Source: Salvia splendens
Lineage: Eukaryota > Streptophyta > Magnoliopsida > Lamiales > Lamiaceae
Length of the DNA stretch: 64,000 nucleotides
Direction: 5' to 3'
Assembly (NCBI RefSeq): GCF_004379255.2
Contig: NC_056040.1
Coordinates: 25,882,852 to 25,946,851, forward strand
This document shows positions 22,679-34,093 of this stretch, piece after piece. Positions within the stretch are counted from its first letter, which is position 1. Every line of letters begins with the position of its first letter. The notes under the pieces were generated by a model. That model did no database searches. It was given only the letters and a program-made list of their open reading frames with translations, and was not told the origin of the DNA. The position numbers and the translations under genes were made by a program.

Positions 22679-25600
22679 ATGAGAAGCAGTTCGGCTCCTG
22701 ACCAGTGGAGGCCGAAGATACTTCAGCGAGGATCGATACTCGTAACCACTCGATCCGGGTTGTCGACGGCTTTATCTGACTTAGGTTCGAGTAGCGACGA
22801 AGAGCAATACAACATAGAAGGACCAATACCAGAGGAGATACCACTGTTGGAAGGCATTCCAGTTCTGATGGCCGCCAACGGAGATGAGGATCCAGAGATC
22901 GGTACCCTTAACGCGCATACCGAGGGAGAACCATCGCAAGCCATAGTCGTCACTCCAGGGCAAACCGCCTGCGATGTGAAGCCTCATGTGATCGCGATTC
23001 TGCCTACATACTGTGGGAAGAGCTATGAAGGGCCGTATGAGTTTCTGCATGAGTTTTGTAAAATTTGTAGGGCGCAGAGGAGACCAGCAGGAGCGAATGA
23101 GGATGATTATAGGTTAAAGGCCTTGCCATTTGTGCTCAAGGGGGAAGCCAACACCTGGTTCATGCGCCTGCCCCCCAACTCCATTGAGACTTGGGCCGAT
23201 TTCAAGTCAGCATTCCTAGGCGAGTTTTTCCCGTCATCAAAGACAAGCGCGCTGAAAAGGGAAATAACTAATGTGAAGCAAGGATATGATGAACCTTTGA
23301 GCGATTATTGGGCAAGATACATGGGTCTTTTGGAATCATGTCCCAACCATCGCATGGCGGACATTGAAGTGCATCATACTTTCTACGAAGGTATGAACGC
23401 GGTAACCAAGGATCTAGCAAATTCATCGTCAGGAGGAAGCTTCACACAATTACGGGTCAGTGAAGCGAAGAGAGTCCTAAGGAAGCTACTGAATGCAAAG
23501 AAAGAGTATGACCATTCAAGGGAAGGATATAACCGAGAGCGGGCTGCTGTTGTCTTGTCTACTGATCAGGAAAATAAACTGGAGCAGAAAATGGACTTGA
23601 AGATGGATGAGCTGAAGAAATCACTTCTGAGTGCGATCGAGAAGAGCACCCCACCACCTCCCCCAGCTGGGAATTACAAAGGTGCAGAACAGGGAAATCA
23701 AGGACCGAACTATGAACAGCCTAGTGACTACGTGAATATGGAACAGGTCAATGCTGCGGGGTACTTCAATTCCAGTGGGCATTGGATTCAGGGTAGACAA
23801 CGGGATGCACCATGGAGGGATCATCCAAACTTTCGATGGGGAGACGGGGGCCAAAATCAGAACCAAGGACAGAACCAGTATAACCCCAATCCAAACCAAA
23901 ACCCTAACCGTGGACTAGCAAACCCAGACTACCAGCCCAACTGGTCAGGAAGAAACCAACAAACCCAAAATCAAAGCCCACAAAGCCAAAACCCGAATCC
24001 TGTTTATGTACCACCCCACCAGAGAAACTTCCACAGTTTCCAAAATCAGCCAAATCATGCACCCCAACACCATCAAAACCAAAATCAGTTTCAAGCCCAG
24101 CACCAGAATCAATATCCTCAAGATCAGTACGTCCCTCCTGCCCAGTATAACCAATACCCGCCTAATCAAGGCCAGCAAAACTTCCAGAACTACCAACACC
24201 AAGGGCCGAATCATTTCCAAAGTCCGAACAGGCCAAGGAGGTCCGTTGAGGACATGATGGGTGAAATGCTAGCGTCACAACAGAGCATCAAAGGAGAATT
24301 GCAATCCCATAACGAGGTCGTGCAGGGGATGCAAAATGCCCAGAAAGAACATAAGGCGAACATGGATATGATGAATAGGCAGTTAGCCCAACTGGCCAGT
24401 TCGGTGGGTGATTTGAAGGGAAATGCAGGGAAACTACCATCTACAGTCCAAATGCCCGAAAAGGCAAATGTGAGTAAGGTTACGTTGAGGTCAGAAACTA
24501 CTTATGACGCGCCTCAACCCAAACGACCTAGTGGAGGATCTAACGGAACGAAGATAGGAGGCGATACCGTTTCAGCGGAAGAACTAGGGAGACCTATGCC
24601 TCAGATGCAGGATCCATTCTTCTTGGATGCTACACCAATTGCAGGAGATGAACCCGAAACCCTACTGACCAGAAAGGAACCTCATCGAGAGGAAGAGCCC
24701 AGAATGGAAGCCCAGACTCAGGAACTACCCCGGAAAGACTCCAAGAAGGTTGCTAAGGGACAAGTAGATGAGAAAAAAGGGGAGAAACCATTCCCATTCC
24801 GATTTGTTACAAAGAGGAAGAAAGAGAACCCGGTTGACTATTTGTCGATTTTTGGGAAGTTGGATGTCACCATACCATTTCTCCAAGCCGTGAAACTACC
24901 CCCCATTGGGAAATTCATAAAGGATTTCATAGCCGGGAGAGCCCAGAAGGATGGCAAGATTGTGGTGGAAGGAATAGCGTCAGCAATAGTGCAAGAGAAG
25001 TTACCACCCAAGAGGGCCGATCCAGGTATGTTCACTTTGCCTATAGCTATAGGAGATGTGAAGGTCAAACATGCAATGTGTGATTTGGGGGCGTCCATAA
25101 ATGTTATGCCATTGTCTATCTATAACCGATTGAAGGGAGTTAGATTGTCTAATACAAGGGTGTTGATCCAACTGGCTGATAGGTCGTGCATAAGTCCTGA
25201 GGGAGTTTTAGAAAACGTGTTAGTAAGAGTGCATGATTTTACCTATCCTGCTGATTTTTATGTGATCAAAATGAGTGAGCATGAAGCGAGGGAGTCGAGT
25301 GGAGTCTTGTTAGGAAGACCTTTTTTGAGAACGGCTAAGACAATAGTAGACATGGCCGAGGGGACAATTTGCATTGATTTCCATGGAGAGAAATTTACTT
25401 TTGATATCAATGAAGCCATGAAGAAACCGATTGATTCTGAAAATTTGTGTTATGTTGACGGAATTGACCCCCTTGTCCAAGATTTCCTTGAGACCGAACT
25501 ATTGCAGGAAAAACTCCAAACATTAGATGTTTATGAGCAGGCTGACGTCGAAGCCGCTGCATGGTGTGAAATGATCAGTAGCCAAGGGTTGACTGATGAA

Positions 25601-28600
25601 GAAATAGAAGTAGCAATCAAGGAATTCTGTCAGAAATCGGAGTTCACTGGAGCCGCAGGGGTTCAGCTACCAGCCAGTATAGAAGAACCATCGAAGGGAG
25701 GTTTAGAAAAAGAAGGAGAGATTGAGAAAAACCCTCTACCCGAAGACACACTTCCACCTCAAGTTGAGCTGAAGAAGTTGCCACCAAATTTGAAGTATGC
25801 CTTCCTCGGAGGTGAGGACTCCTATCCAGTGATCATCAGCAGCAGCCTTACGAAGGAACAAGAAGCTAGGCTACTAACCGTGCTGAGCAAGAACAAGAAG
25901 GCGATTGGATGGAGTCTTACAGATTTAGTTGGAATTAGCCCCGACGTCTGCATGCACCATATCAGGCTGGAAGATGGAGCAAGGGCACATCGAGATGCCC
26001 AAAGGAAAGTAAACCCTAACATGCGAGAGGAAATATTGAAGGAAATCTTGAAGTTGTTGTCGCTAGGGATTATCTATTCAGTGCCAGACAGTGAGTGGGT
26101 CAGCCCAATCCACATGGTTCCAAAGAAGTCGGGAATCCAAGTCGTCCAAAATGAGAGGAATGAGCTGATTCCAACGAGGCTAGTCACGGGTTGGCGAATG
26201 TGCATCGACTACCGCAAGCTGAACAATGCAACAAGGAAGGATCACTTCCCTCTGCCTTTTATCGACCAGATGTTGGAGCGACTCGCTGGGAAAAAGTACT
26301 TTTGCTTCCTGGATGGGTACAACGGATATTTCCAAATCTACGTGGATCCTGAAGACCAGGATAAGACCACCTTCACTTGCCCAATTGGAACTTATGCATA
26401 CCGGCGCATGCCTTTCGGCCTATGCAACGCTCCAGGTACGTTTCAACGCTGCATGATGAGCATATTTTCTGATTTGATTGAGGATTGCATAGAGATATTC
26501 ATGGATGACTTTACGGTCTACGGAGACTCGTTCGATTCTTGCCTTCATCATTTGGATATAGTTCTTGAGAGATGTCAAGCGAAGAGTTTGGTTTTGAACT
26601 TTGAGAAGTGCCATTTTATGGTCACCGAAGGGATTGTTCTGGGACACGTGGTCTCAGAAAGGGGAATCCAGGTAGATCGAGCAAAGGTGGACGTTATATC
26701 TAAATTACCGTTTCCTACTGATCAGAAGGGGATTAGGGGTTTTCTGGGGCATGCCGGATTTTATCGACGATTTATTAAGGATTTCTCCAAAATCGCCCAA
26801 CCCCTTACCAGGCTACTTCAAAATGACGTGGAGTTCGTTTTTGATGAGCAATGCAAGGCTGCTTTCAATCTTCTCAAGGAAAAGCTGATATCCGCACCTA
26901 TCATACGGGCTCCTGACTGGGACCATCCTTTCGAAGTGATGTGCGACGCCAGCGACTTTGCGGTAGGGGCCGTGCTGAGTCAGAAGATCGATGGGAAGAG
27001 GTACGTAATTTTTTATGCGTCCAAGACTTTGAATCAAGCCCAGCGGAATTACGATACCACTGAAAAAGAGATGCTGGCAGTGGTGTATTCTTTCGAGAAG
27101 TTCCGGCCGTATTTGTTGGGATCCAAGGTCATAGTATATACTGACCATGCAGCCATTAAGTATCTGATTGCCAAGAAGGAATCCAAACCACGCTTGATCC
27201 GATGGGTACTCTTGTTACAAGAATTTGATTGGGAGGTAGAAGATAAGAGAGGAGTCGAGAACAAGGTGGCAGACCATTTGAGCAGAATAATGCAAGATGG
27301 AAACAGTGACGGAGTGCATGATAAGTTTCCAGAGGAACATTTATTTGAGGTGATTTTTGTGCCCAGGGAAATTGATTGGGAAGTAGTGTACAAACTTACT
27401 GGTCAGAATGATACAGCAAAAGGAAAGGAGAAGGTGGGGCAGGAGCCATGGTATGCGGACCTGGCTAACTACCTAGTAACTGGAGAACTTCCAGAAGCAC
27501 CAAGTGTTACCAAGGCACAAAGAATGAAGATCAAGAGTGAAGCAAAATACTACTTTTGGGACGACCCCTACCTATGGAGGGTAGGATCCGATCAAGTGAT
27601 AAGAAGGTGCATTCCTGACTGGGAGCAGCGGGATGTTCTAACCCACTGCCATTCGTTAGCATGCGGAGGACATTTCGGATCCAAGAAGACGGCAAGGAAG
27701 ATTATGGATAGCGGCTTTTATTGGCCAACACTCAACAAAGATGCGTACGAGTTCTGCAGAAGTTGCGAGCGTTGCCAACTGACCGGTGGAATATCTGCCC
27801 GGGACGAAATGCCGCAGGTTCCTATAATAGTTTGCGAGCTATTCGACATATGGGGAATGGATTTCATGGGGCCTTTTCCTTCGTCCTATGGCAATCTGTA
27901 TATCCTAGTCGCGGTAGATTACGTCTCCAAATGGGTAGAAGCTAAGGCCACAAGTACGTGTGAAGCAAAGGAGGTGGCCAAGTTCTTAAAGAGTCATATC
28001 TTCAGCCGGTTCGGAGTTCCAAGGGCGATCATATCAGATCAAGGTACACACTTCTGTAATCGCACAATTGAAGCCTTAATGAAGAAATACGGTGTGCACC
28101 ATAGACTTTCCAGCCCGTACCATCCGCAAGCCAATGGTCAAGCGGAGATCTCTAACCGTGAGATAAAGAAGATTTTGGAGAAGACTGTGAACACTTCGAG
28201 GAAAGACTGGAGTGTGAGGTTAGAGGATGCTCTCTGGGCGTATCAAACAGCCTACAAAACCCCCATAGGCATGTCCCCTTACCGGATCGTTTTTGGGAAG
28301 ATGTGCCATTTACCGGTTGGGATCGAACATCGAGCATACTGGGCAGTACAGAAAGTGAATATGGATGCTACAGCCTGCGAAGAGGAAAGGAAGCTGCAGC
28401 TGCAGGAGCTTGAGGAACTTAGATTGGAGTCATTCGACTCAGCCATGTGGTACAAGGAGCGAACCAAACTGTGGCATGATCGAAATCTGAGAACTAAGGA
28501 GCTCCACGTTGGCCAGAAAGTACTACTCTTCCAGTCAAGATTGAAGCTTATGCCAGGGAAACTCAAGTCCAAATGGACAGGACCTTACATCATAACTGCA

Positions 28601-28756
28601 CTCAGATCCAATGGAGCAGTAGAAATTTCAGGGAGTTTTCCTAACTCGGAACCTTTCATAGTAAATGGACATAGGTTGAAAATATTCAGGGAGAATAGCG
28701 AAGTGGGTGTAGTGGATGAAATTCCACTGCAAACACTTACATCGGTTTCATACTGA
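22679..28756 (+). CDS. Athila-type gag-pol polyprotein, intact
   Basis: One open frame. The ATG at 22637 is possible, but 22679 is preferred because the outer element starts at the equivalent ATG and the extra 14 residues are a low-complexity read of the leader. Counting from 22637, the approximate domains are as follows. Gag core at residues 118-285, a Gln/Asn-rich linker at about 400-540, and aspartic protease [11 protein letters not shown] near 814. RT runs from about 1150 to 1380 ([14 protein letters not shown], catalytic FMDDF near 1289). RNase H is near 1436-1510 ([20 protein letters not shown]). Integrase has HCHS...CERCQ at about 1670-1710, then catalytic Asp (GMDFMGP) near 1741, Asp (ISDQGTH) near 1799 and Glu (QAEISNRE) near 1835, with a C-terminal WTGPYII motif. 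All key residues are present, there is no chromodomain, and it fits Athila. Products would form cytoplasmic particles, copy the RNA and integrate the DNA. Confidence 0.95.
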   Translation: MRSSSAPDQWRPKILQRGSILVTTRSGLSTALSDLGSSSDEEQYNIEGPIPEEIPLLEGIPVLMAANGDEDPEIGTLNAHTEGEPSQAIVVTPGQTACDVKPHVIAILPTYCGKSYEGPYEFLHEFCKICRAQRRPAGANEDDYRLKALPFVLKGEANTWFMRLPPNSIETWADFKSAFLGEFFPSSKTSALKREITNVKQGYDEPLSDYWARYMGLLESCPNHRMADIEVHHTFYEGMNAVTKDLANSSSGGSFTQLRVSEAKRVLRKLLNAKKEYDHSREGYNRERAAVVLSTDQENKLEQKMDLKMDELKKSLLSAIEKSTPPPPPAGNYKGAEQGNQGPNYEQPSDYVNMEQVNAAGYFNSSGHWIQGRQRDAPWRDHPNFRWGDGGQNQNQGQNQYNPNPNQNPNRGLANPDYQPNWSGRNQQTQNQSPQSQNPNPVYVPPHQRNFHSFQNQPNHAPQHHQNQNQFQAQHQNQYPQDQYVPPAQYNQYPPNQGQQNFQNYQHQGPNHFQSPNRPRRSVEDMMGEMLASQQSIKGELQSHNEVVQGMQNAQKEHKANMDMMNRQLAQLASSVGDLKGNAGKLPSTVQMPEKANVSKVTLRSETTYDAPQPKRPSGGSNGTKIGGDTVSAEELGRPMPQMQDPFFLDATPIAGDEPETLLTRKEPHREEEPRMEAQTQELPRKDSKKVAKGQVDEKKGEKPFPFRFVTKRKKENPVDYLSIFGKLDVTIPFLQAVKLPPIGKFIKDFIAGRAQKDGKIVVEGIASAIVQEKLPPKRADPGMFTLPIAIGDVKVKHAMCDLGASINVMPLSIYNRLKGVRLSNTRVLIQLADRSCISPEGVLENVLVRVHDFTYPADFYVIKMSEHEARESSGVLLGRPFLRTAKTIVDMAEGTICIDFHGEKFTFDINEAMKKPIDSENLCYVDGIDPLVQDFLETELLQEKLQTLDVYEQADVEAAAWCEMISSQGLTDEEIEVAIKEFCQKSEFTGAAGVQLPASIEEPSKGGLEKEGEIEKNPLPEDTLPPQVELKKLPPNLKYAFLGGEDSYPVIISSSLTKEQEARLLTVLSKNKKAIGWSLTDLVGISPDVCMHHIRLEDGARAHRDAQRKVNPNMREEILKEILKLLSLGIIYSVPDSEWVSPIHMVPKKSGIQVVQNERNELIPTRLVTGWRMCIDYRKLNNATRKDHFPLPFIDQMLERLAGKKYFCFLDGYNGYFQIYVDPEDQDKTTFTCPIGTYAYRRMPFGLCNAPGTFQRCMMSIFSDLIEDCIEIFMDDFTVYGDSFDSCLHHLDIVLERCQAKSLVLNFEKCHFMVTEGIVLGHVVSERGIQVDRAKVDVISKLPFPTDQKGIRGFLGHAGFYRRFIKDFSKIAQPLTRLLQNDVEFVFDEQCKAAFNLLKEKLISAPIIRAPDWDHPFEVMCDASDFAVGAVLSQKIDGKRYVIFYASKTLNQAQRNYDTTEKEMLAVVYSFEKFRPYLLGSKVIVYTDHAAIKYLIAKKESKPRLIRWVLLLQEFDWEVEDKRGVENKVADHLSRIMQDGNSDGVHDKFPEEHLFEVIFVPREIDWEVVYKLTGQNDTAKGKEKVGQEPWYADLANYLVTGELPEAPSVTKAQRMKIKSEAKYYFWDDPYLWRVGSDQVIRRCIPDWEQRDVLTHCHSLACGGHFGSKKTARKIMDSGFYWPTLNKDAYEFCRSCERCQLTGGISARDEMPQVPIIVCELFDIWGMDFMGPFPSSYGNLYILVAVDYVSKWVEAKATSTCEAKEVAKFLKSHIFSRFGVPRAIISDQGTHFCNRTIEALMKKYGVHHRLSSPYHPQANGQAEISNREIKKILEKTVNTSRKDWSVRLEDALWAYQTAYKTPIGMSPYRIVFGKMCHLPVGIEHRAYWAVQKVNMDATACEEERKLQLQELEELRLESFDSAMWYKERTKLWHDRNLRTKELHVGQKVLLFQSRLKLMPGKLKSKWTGPYIITALRSNGAVEISGSFPNSEPFIVNGHRLKIFRENSEVGVVDEIPLQTLTSVSY

Positions 28757-29411
28757 TCAGTAAGATGGGAATTTGGAATTCCACATGGCTAGTTCCTTTT
28801 TGATAATTTTCTGCGTATACTGGCCAAGTAGGATTCCAAATTACCCAAGAAAGGTGTAAATATTGTAAATACGTAATTAATCTTTGCATGTCAGATAATT
28901 CCTAAGAAAATCCAAAAAATATTTTCGGGCCTTAAATTTGATTTGGAGTACACATTGACCAAGAGACTACCTATTTGGTGCTATTTCAATTCTAATTTAA
29001 GAGCCCATTTGAATTATTTCCCTTATTAGGTGGGTATCGAGAAAAGACGAAATTTTGAATTAAGACTCTTGCAGCTTTTGCAGGGTGGCAGCGGCTGGAG
29101 TGGCGTGGAGCAGAGAGAGTAGACGCGATAGCCAATCAGGGGCCAGCATTCCTAACCGCCTTCAGTCCAAGCGTCGCGACCGGCAACTCCCTATAGCCGG
29201 TTGCAACCACCTGCAACTGCTATCTCTCGCCTAAATTAAACGACCGTCCCAAACTTTATCCCTTACAAACCCTCATTTTCAAATTCCCTTTCTCAAGAGA
29301 TATTATCCCATACTCTCTCAAGAAAGCGTAAATCACAAACCCTCATTTTCTTCCATTTTCTCCCAGATATCAAGACCAAATTCCACTGTTTACAAGCCCT
29401 AATTTTCAGCC

Positions 29412-32267
29412 ATGGGGAAGAAAGCATTTGCTACCAAAATCAAACCGCCCTCAAAGAAGGTCAGTGAGGAAAGAAACCTCGAAATACCACCACCACTAAA
29501 CCCACAACGTCCCGCGCCAACACAACAAGCCCCGCTGATGGTCTCTCTGGATGCAATGACGGAGTTTCTCCGATTGCAGGATCCGAATAGGAATTGGGCA
29601 GCGGAGTTAGAGTATTTTAACCGAGGTAGAGGGCAAGGGAGCGGAGCCGGAGCAACTCATGCGGCAACCATGCCAGTAACCACTACGCAACCCTTGACCC
29701 CTATTTCATCTACATTGCCGATTCCGTCGATGATTCCCCAGGAAAGCGACCCCTCAACTGAAGCCGAAATGACAGAGACGGAAGAATTTTTTCCGACGAC
29801 CCAGGAAGCCGAACTTGAGGATCTCGAGGCCATTGCGGCTTATTATGCCTCTGATGAGGAAGAAAGAGCGGAAAGGCTGAGAAGGGAGCAACAAGACCAG
29901 GAAGGGGGAGAAGGAATTGAGGAGACGCCAGAAGTGGAAGCGGTTCACCAAGAAGTAATTAGGGAGGAGATCGACCTGAATAAGTCGGCCCAAAAGCGCG
30001 GCCTCATGACGGAAACGGAGTTTGAATCAATAGTGGAGGAGATGAATCGCAGGGAAGATACTGCTCTAATGGCTGAGGGTCTAGACCTCGCATCAAGGGC
30101 AGTAGGAGAGGATGAACAAGCTTTTACAGAACCCATATCGAGGGATAAGGCATCCCAGTCAGTAGGGGAAGAGGAGAGGGAAGAACAGAGTGAAGAAGAA
30201 GGGGCAGAGCCAGTTGATACCCAAGTAGAGGAGGGGAGACCGACCGTAGACACTCAAGTGCCGGAAACTGTGGCGCCTCCCATCTTAAAACCCCACCCAG
30301 TGAGGCGGCAATTGGTCTTGAAGACGCGGGTATCTCAGCGATGCCTGGGCAAAAGAGCAGCCAGCAAGGCCAAGACAAACACGGCTGAGACCCCAGTAGA
30401 GATCGAGAGCGAGGAAGAACCTGCACAGCCTACTGCTCAGGAGGAAGAAGCACAATATCAGCGAGAAAGAAAAAGGAAAGGAAAAGCCGTTGTGAAGAAC
30501 AAGCCGAGTACCAAAAAACCGCGTGCCATGAACACAAGCATCGTGATCACTGAGGCTGACCAGAGGACCTCATCAAACCGGCAAACACAGAGTGACAGTG
30601 AATATGAGATCAGTGAAGAATCTGAATCCGATAGCGATACGACCATGGAAGATGAGGAGTACAAGGAGCAGCAACTCCCTAACGATCATAGGGAACTATT
30701 GCATCCACCTGCAGAACTACTCCGATATAAGCGTTGGACGGTGGAGCTCACAGATGACGTGGTGGAGGGGATGCAATTTTTTGACTCCAAGGAGCTCCAA
30801 TCCATCTATCGCACCAAGAACGCAAAAGGCAAGAAGGTTAAGTGTGGAAATGTAATTCATCTCCCCTCTTTAGATGAATTGAAGGTTCGGGAATCGTTTC
30901 TCGCCCTTTTCCACGAATTGGGTTTTGAATGGCTGTTAAGGAATGAGAATTTGAATGTTCCGGTCGATTTGGCCAAGGAATTTTTCCCGACCTTTCGATT
31001 CAAGGTCACAACGGATTTGGATGTAGAGTGCATCAGTTTCAGAGTATTTGGAGGAGAGATTAGGATGAATTTGATTGAATGGACTGTTCGGCTAGGGATA
31101 TGCAGTTTGGAGGAGGCCATAGGGCCCGAGTGGAGAAATAGGGAGCGGGGGATTCCCCGCAGGCGTGTGGACTTTGAGCCCCAGGTAGCTTGGGAAGAGC
31201 TTACTCACCCCAGGGCAGGACAGTTTCAGTCCACTATCTCCCGATCTATCCATCTCAACGATCCCAATCTACGCCTGGTTCAACTCTTCTTGGGATACAA
31301 CCTTTTAGGACAGTCGAATTCGGCAGTCCGGACATCGATGACGGAATTGTATCTTATGTGGTGTGCCAAGAGAGGCAAGAAGTTGCACTTAGGGTTCTGG
31401 ACTGCATACACATGTCACCTCATCGCTACCCACCCAGCACGGAATATTTCCCTCTGCCATATATTGGGAATCTTTGTGAGAAACAATATCACCGTTTCAG
31501 AGGACGAAGACTTAACCCCCTTGGCGATGGTGGACGGCCCAGGATTGTTTGATACCCCCCTATTCGTCCGGACGAATGCGGTATACATGAGGCAAGGCGT
31601 GCCACACTTCTACGCGATGGGAGAGGAAGCTACACCCACTGCTCGGTTGGCAGCAGCTCATGAAGCACCGGCACACGACCAGAAACAAGAGGGGATGGAA
31701 AAAGCTATGGAGGAGATAGCGAAGGGAAGCAGGCAGATAAGGGCAGACATGATCGGATTGGCATCGGACCTGGAACAGCGTCAAGCCAGAATGGAGAAGG
31801 AAATGGATGAAGTTAGAGAGGAGAATAAGAAATTGAAAGCAGAGGTGGTCAAGCTAGCGGCAGTGATGGAAAGGATGTTGAAGAGATCTGCAGAGCAGGA
31901 GACATTGGCTCAAAAGCAAGACGCTATGGAGACGTTAGTGACTACCTTGGGAGAGGAAAATCATCGATTGATCACGGAGATGGGCCGGATGGCATCCGTG
32001 ATAGATGTGTTGTTGGAAGAAGTGACCAGCTGGAAGAAAGAACAAGCTACAGGAACAAGCGGCCATGCTGGCCAGAATGTTGAACCACAAGTCCCAGAGA
32101 CCGTAGTGAAGGAGCAAGAGGAAGAGAAAGCCGAAGTGCTGGCAACTGCCGAGGAGCCGGCAAAGGATGATGAGCACCAAGCTGGAATGGAGACAGACCA
32201 ACCGGAGGACCAACCGATAGAACGACCTGCACCACCTGCCCCACGAAGGAGCAGGAGACTCCGATAG
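29412..32267 (+). CDS. Athila downstream ORF (ORF1/env-position protein), 951 aa
   Basis: Begins at ATG 29412 (GCCATGG context), about 650 bp after gag-pol. Three parts can be seen. Residues about 90-450 are acidic and low-complexity, with a basic patch (KRKGKAVVKNKPSTKKPR) that could be a nuclear signal. A conserved globular part follows at about 484-720 (FLALFHELGFEWLL, RLVQLFLGYNLLGQ, HLGFWTAYTCHLIATHP). A long coiled coil lies at about 760-880, and the tail is basic (PRRSRRLR). The globular part is shared with the broken ORF at 37960-38994 of the outer element, and I recognise it as the plant-transposon/Athila ORF family, whose role is unknown. It sits where env would be, but I see no signal peptide or convincing transmembrane segment. 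Confidence 0.85.
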   Translation: MGKKAFATKIKPPSKKVSEERNLEIPPPLNPQRPAPTQQAPLMVSLDAMTEFLRLQDPNRNWAAELEYFNRGRGQGSGAGATHAATMPVTTTQPLTPISSTLPIPSMIPQESDPSTEAEMTETEEFFPTTQEAELEDLEAIAAYYASDEEERAERLRREQQDQEGGEGIEETPEVEAVHQEVIREEIDLNKSAQKRGLMTETEFESIVEEMNRREDTALMAEGLDLASRAVGEDEQAFTEPISRDKASQSVGEEEREEQSEEEGAEPVDTQVEEGRPTVDTQVPETVAPPILKPHPVRRQLVLKTRVSQRCLGKRAASKAKTNTAETPVEIESEEEPAQPTAQEEEAQYQRERKRKGKAVVKNKPSTKKPRAMNTSIVITEADQRTSSNRQTQSDSEYEISEESESDSDTTMEDEEYKEQQLPNDHRELLHPPAELLRYKRWTVELTDDVVEGMQFFDSKELQSIYRTKNAKGKKVKCGNVIHLPSLDELKVRESFLALFHELGFEWLLRNENLNVPVDLAKEFFPTFRFKVTTDLDVECISFRVFGGEIRMNLIEWTVRLGICSLEEAIGPEWRNRERGIPRRRVDFEPQVAWEELTHPRAGQFQSTISRSIHLNDPNLRLVQLFLGYNLLGQSNSAVRTSMTELYLMWCAKRGKKLHLGFWTAYTCHLIATHPARNISLCHILGIFVRNNITVSEDEDLTPLAMVDGPGLFDTPLFVRTNAVYMRQGVPHFYAMGEEATPTARLAAAHEAPAHDQKQEGMEKAMEEIAKGSRQIRADMIGLASDLEQRQARMEKEMDEVREENKKLKAEVVKLAAVMERMLKRSAEQETLAQKQDAMETLVTTLGEENHRLITEMGRMASVIDVLLEEVTSWKKEQATGTSGHAGQNVEPQVPETVVKEQEEEKAEVLATAEEPAKDDEHQAGMETDQPEDQPIERPAPPAPRRSRRLR

Positions 32268-34093
32268 ACCCCCCTACTGACCAAGTTAGTTTTTCTTTTT
32301 AATTTTCAGTTTTTTCTTTTAACTTTTCGTATTGTTGATATAAGTTGGTTTTGTTTAGGTAGTATAATTTGTGTTTGAGCGCAAACCCCACTTCAAAACA
32401 CTTAGCCTATTCCATAGTCTAAGTGTGAGAAGTTAAAGGTTTGTTTCTTTGGAGCATGTTTTCTTTGTTTTGTTTGTTTTGTTTTCTATGTCGCATGCAT
32501 GTTAGCTCACACTTAGCCCATTGCATGGTCTAAGTGTGAGGAGTTTGTATATATGTGTTTGTGGTTATGTTTTGTTGATCTCTGTATAGGTGATAACACC
32601 TCTCTCACTTAGCCTATTCCATAGTCTAAGTGTGAGAAGTTTTTGTTTTAGTTTTGCTGTTTGTTGTCTGTGTGCCATCGTACTGGCCATCACCTTTTCC
32701 ACTTCACAGCCTTATCTGAGGGCAGACACTTGTGAAGTGAGAGGGGGGACGCAATGGCCAGTAAGATGTATGTATATATGTGTAGTCTTTGTGTTTGTGC
32801 TTTTGTTTTGTTTTGTTAGGTCTAGTTTTATGTTGTTTGTGATTGGGCTTAAAACTCAACCGTCTTGAGCTGAAGGTGAGGGGAATTGAGGGAGATAGGA
32901 CATGCTGGAAAACCTAAACCATCCCCGTTAGTACCTCCTAGTCAGGATAGATGAGGTGAGTATGAGAGAAAAGCCCATACTTAGAGCCAAACACGAAAGC
33001 CCTCTTAAAATGCGAGTTATAAGCCTTAAAGTGGAACCACTTTCCACATATATTGAAAAAAAGAGAGAGGCTGCCACAATTCGCCTAGGGTGAAGTGATC
33101 ACGGGTAGCAAATACTGAAGGCAGTAGGAACCCCCCCCCTCGTTTAAAAAAAAAAAAAAAAAACCACCTTTAGAACCCTTTCTTCTTAACCTTTTATATA
33201 CCCAGATAAACACCCCAGCCGACTGGGACTGTGTAAGGCATGAAACAATGGAGCTTACTGGCCAGGAAGAAGTGCGGAAAAGCAGAAACCAGCTGGGCGA
33301 AAAAGTTAGAAGAAAATCGACCAGGGAGTCATTCCCAGTCCAAAAAAAGAAGAAGGAATAAGGGTGGCGAAGCCACGAAGGAACGAAAAAAAAAAAAAAA
33401 AAAAGGGGACCGAGAAAATGAAGAAAATGGTCAGAAAGATTTGACCACAAAAAAGAGATGAATGAAGGAATAAGGGTGGCGAAGCCACAAGATGCTACTG
33501 ACCAATGGAGATCAAAGCCAGAAGCGCCAACTAAAGAAAGCAACTGATCAGAAGCCTAACATACACAGTTCCCCCGCATAAATAAAAATAGAAATTTTTG
33601 AACCTTAGAGCCTTAGGAACATCCACCGAAAACATTACAAACCAACAGCCCCGTTACAAGCCTATAAGTCCTTCAGTAGCCGCTCGTGGAATCTAAGTGT
33701 GGTGAGCATAATGACAGAATGCAGTCCTGACATTCCTGTGAGGTATGAGTGACTGAGCGAACCTAGTGTTGGGCCAAGAGTGTGGGCGATCTTGACAAAC
33801 GGATATACTGACTGGAAGAGAAAAGGGGGGCGACAGAAGTTCAAGGCTGTCTAAGGCCGGATTGCACCTGATCCAGAGGGTAGGGATGGTTGAAAATATA
33901 GCCCGATCTATGTGTTTCAGTCTTTTATGTGTTTATGTTTCTCTGTGTTTGTTTGTGTTTTTCTTTGCGTCATAGTTTAGAGTCTAAGTTAGGTAGAGTC
34001 GGTCAGGGGAGTAACCAGGCTAGAATTCGACTTATTCTTTTCTTTGTTTGTTCTTCACGCTTGAGGACAAGCCTGTGGTAAGTGTGAGCAGTT
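32268..34093 (+). other. 3' non-coding region of inner Athila, with hairpins
   Basis: No coding potential. Three hairpins at 32398-32426, 32506-32540 and 32606-32632, each built as ACACTTAG...CTAAGTGT; the middle one has a perfect 11-bp stem CTCACACTTAG / CTAAGTGTGAG. A G-rich purine tract GTGAGAGGGGGGACG lies at about 32739-32753. A 24-bp direct repeat (AAGGAATAAGGGTGGCGAAG core) occurs at 33353 and 33465. The last bases before the LTR are TAAGTGTGAGCAGTT, the half-hairpin motif in the position of the polypurine tract. Confidence 0.75.

Noticed and set aside
29412..32267. The 951-codon ORF as a true envelope gene
   Set aside because: No signal peptide or credible membrane segments seen; acidic and coiled-coil composition fits another role.
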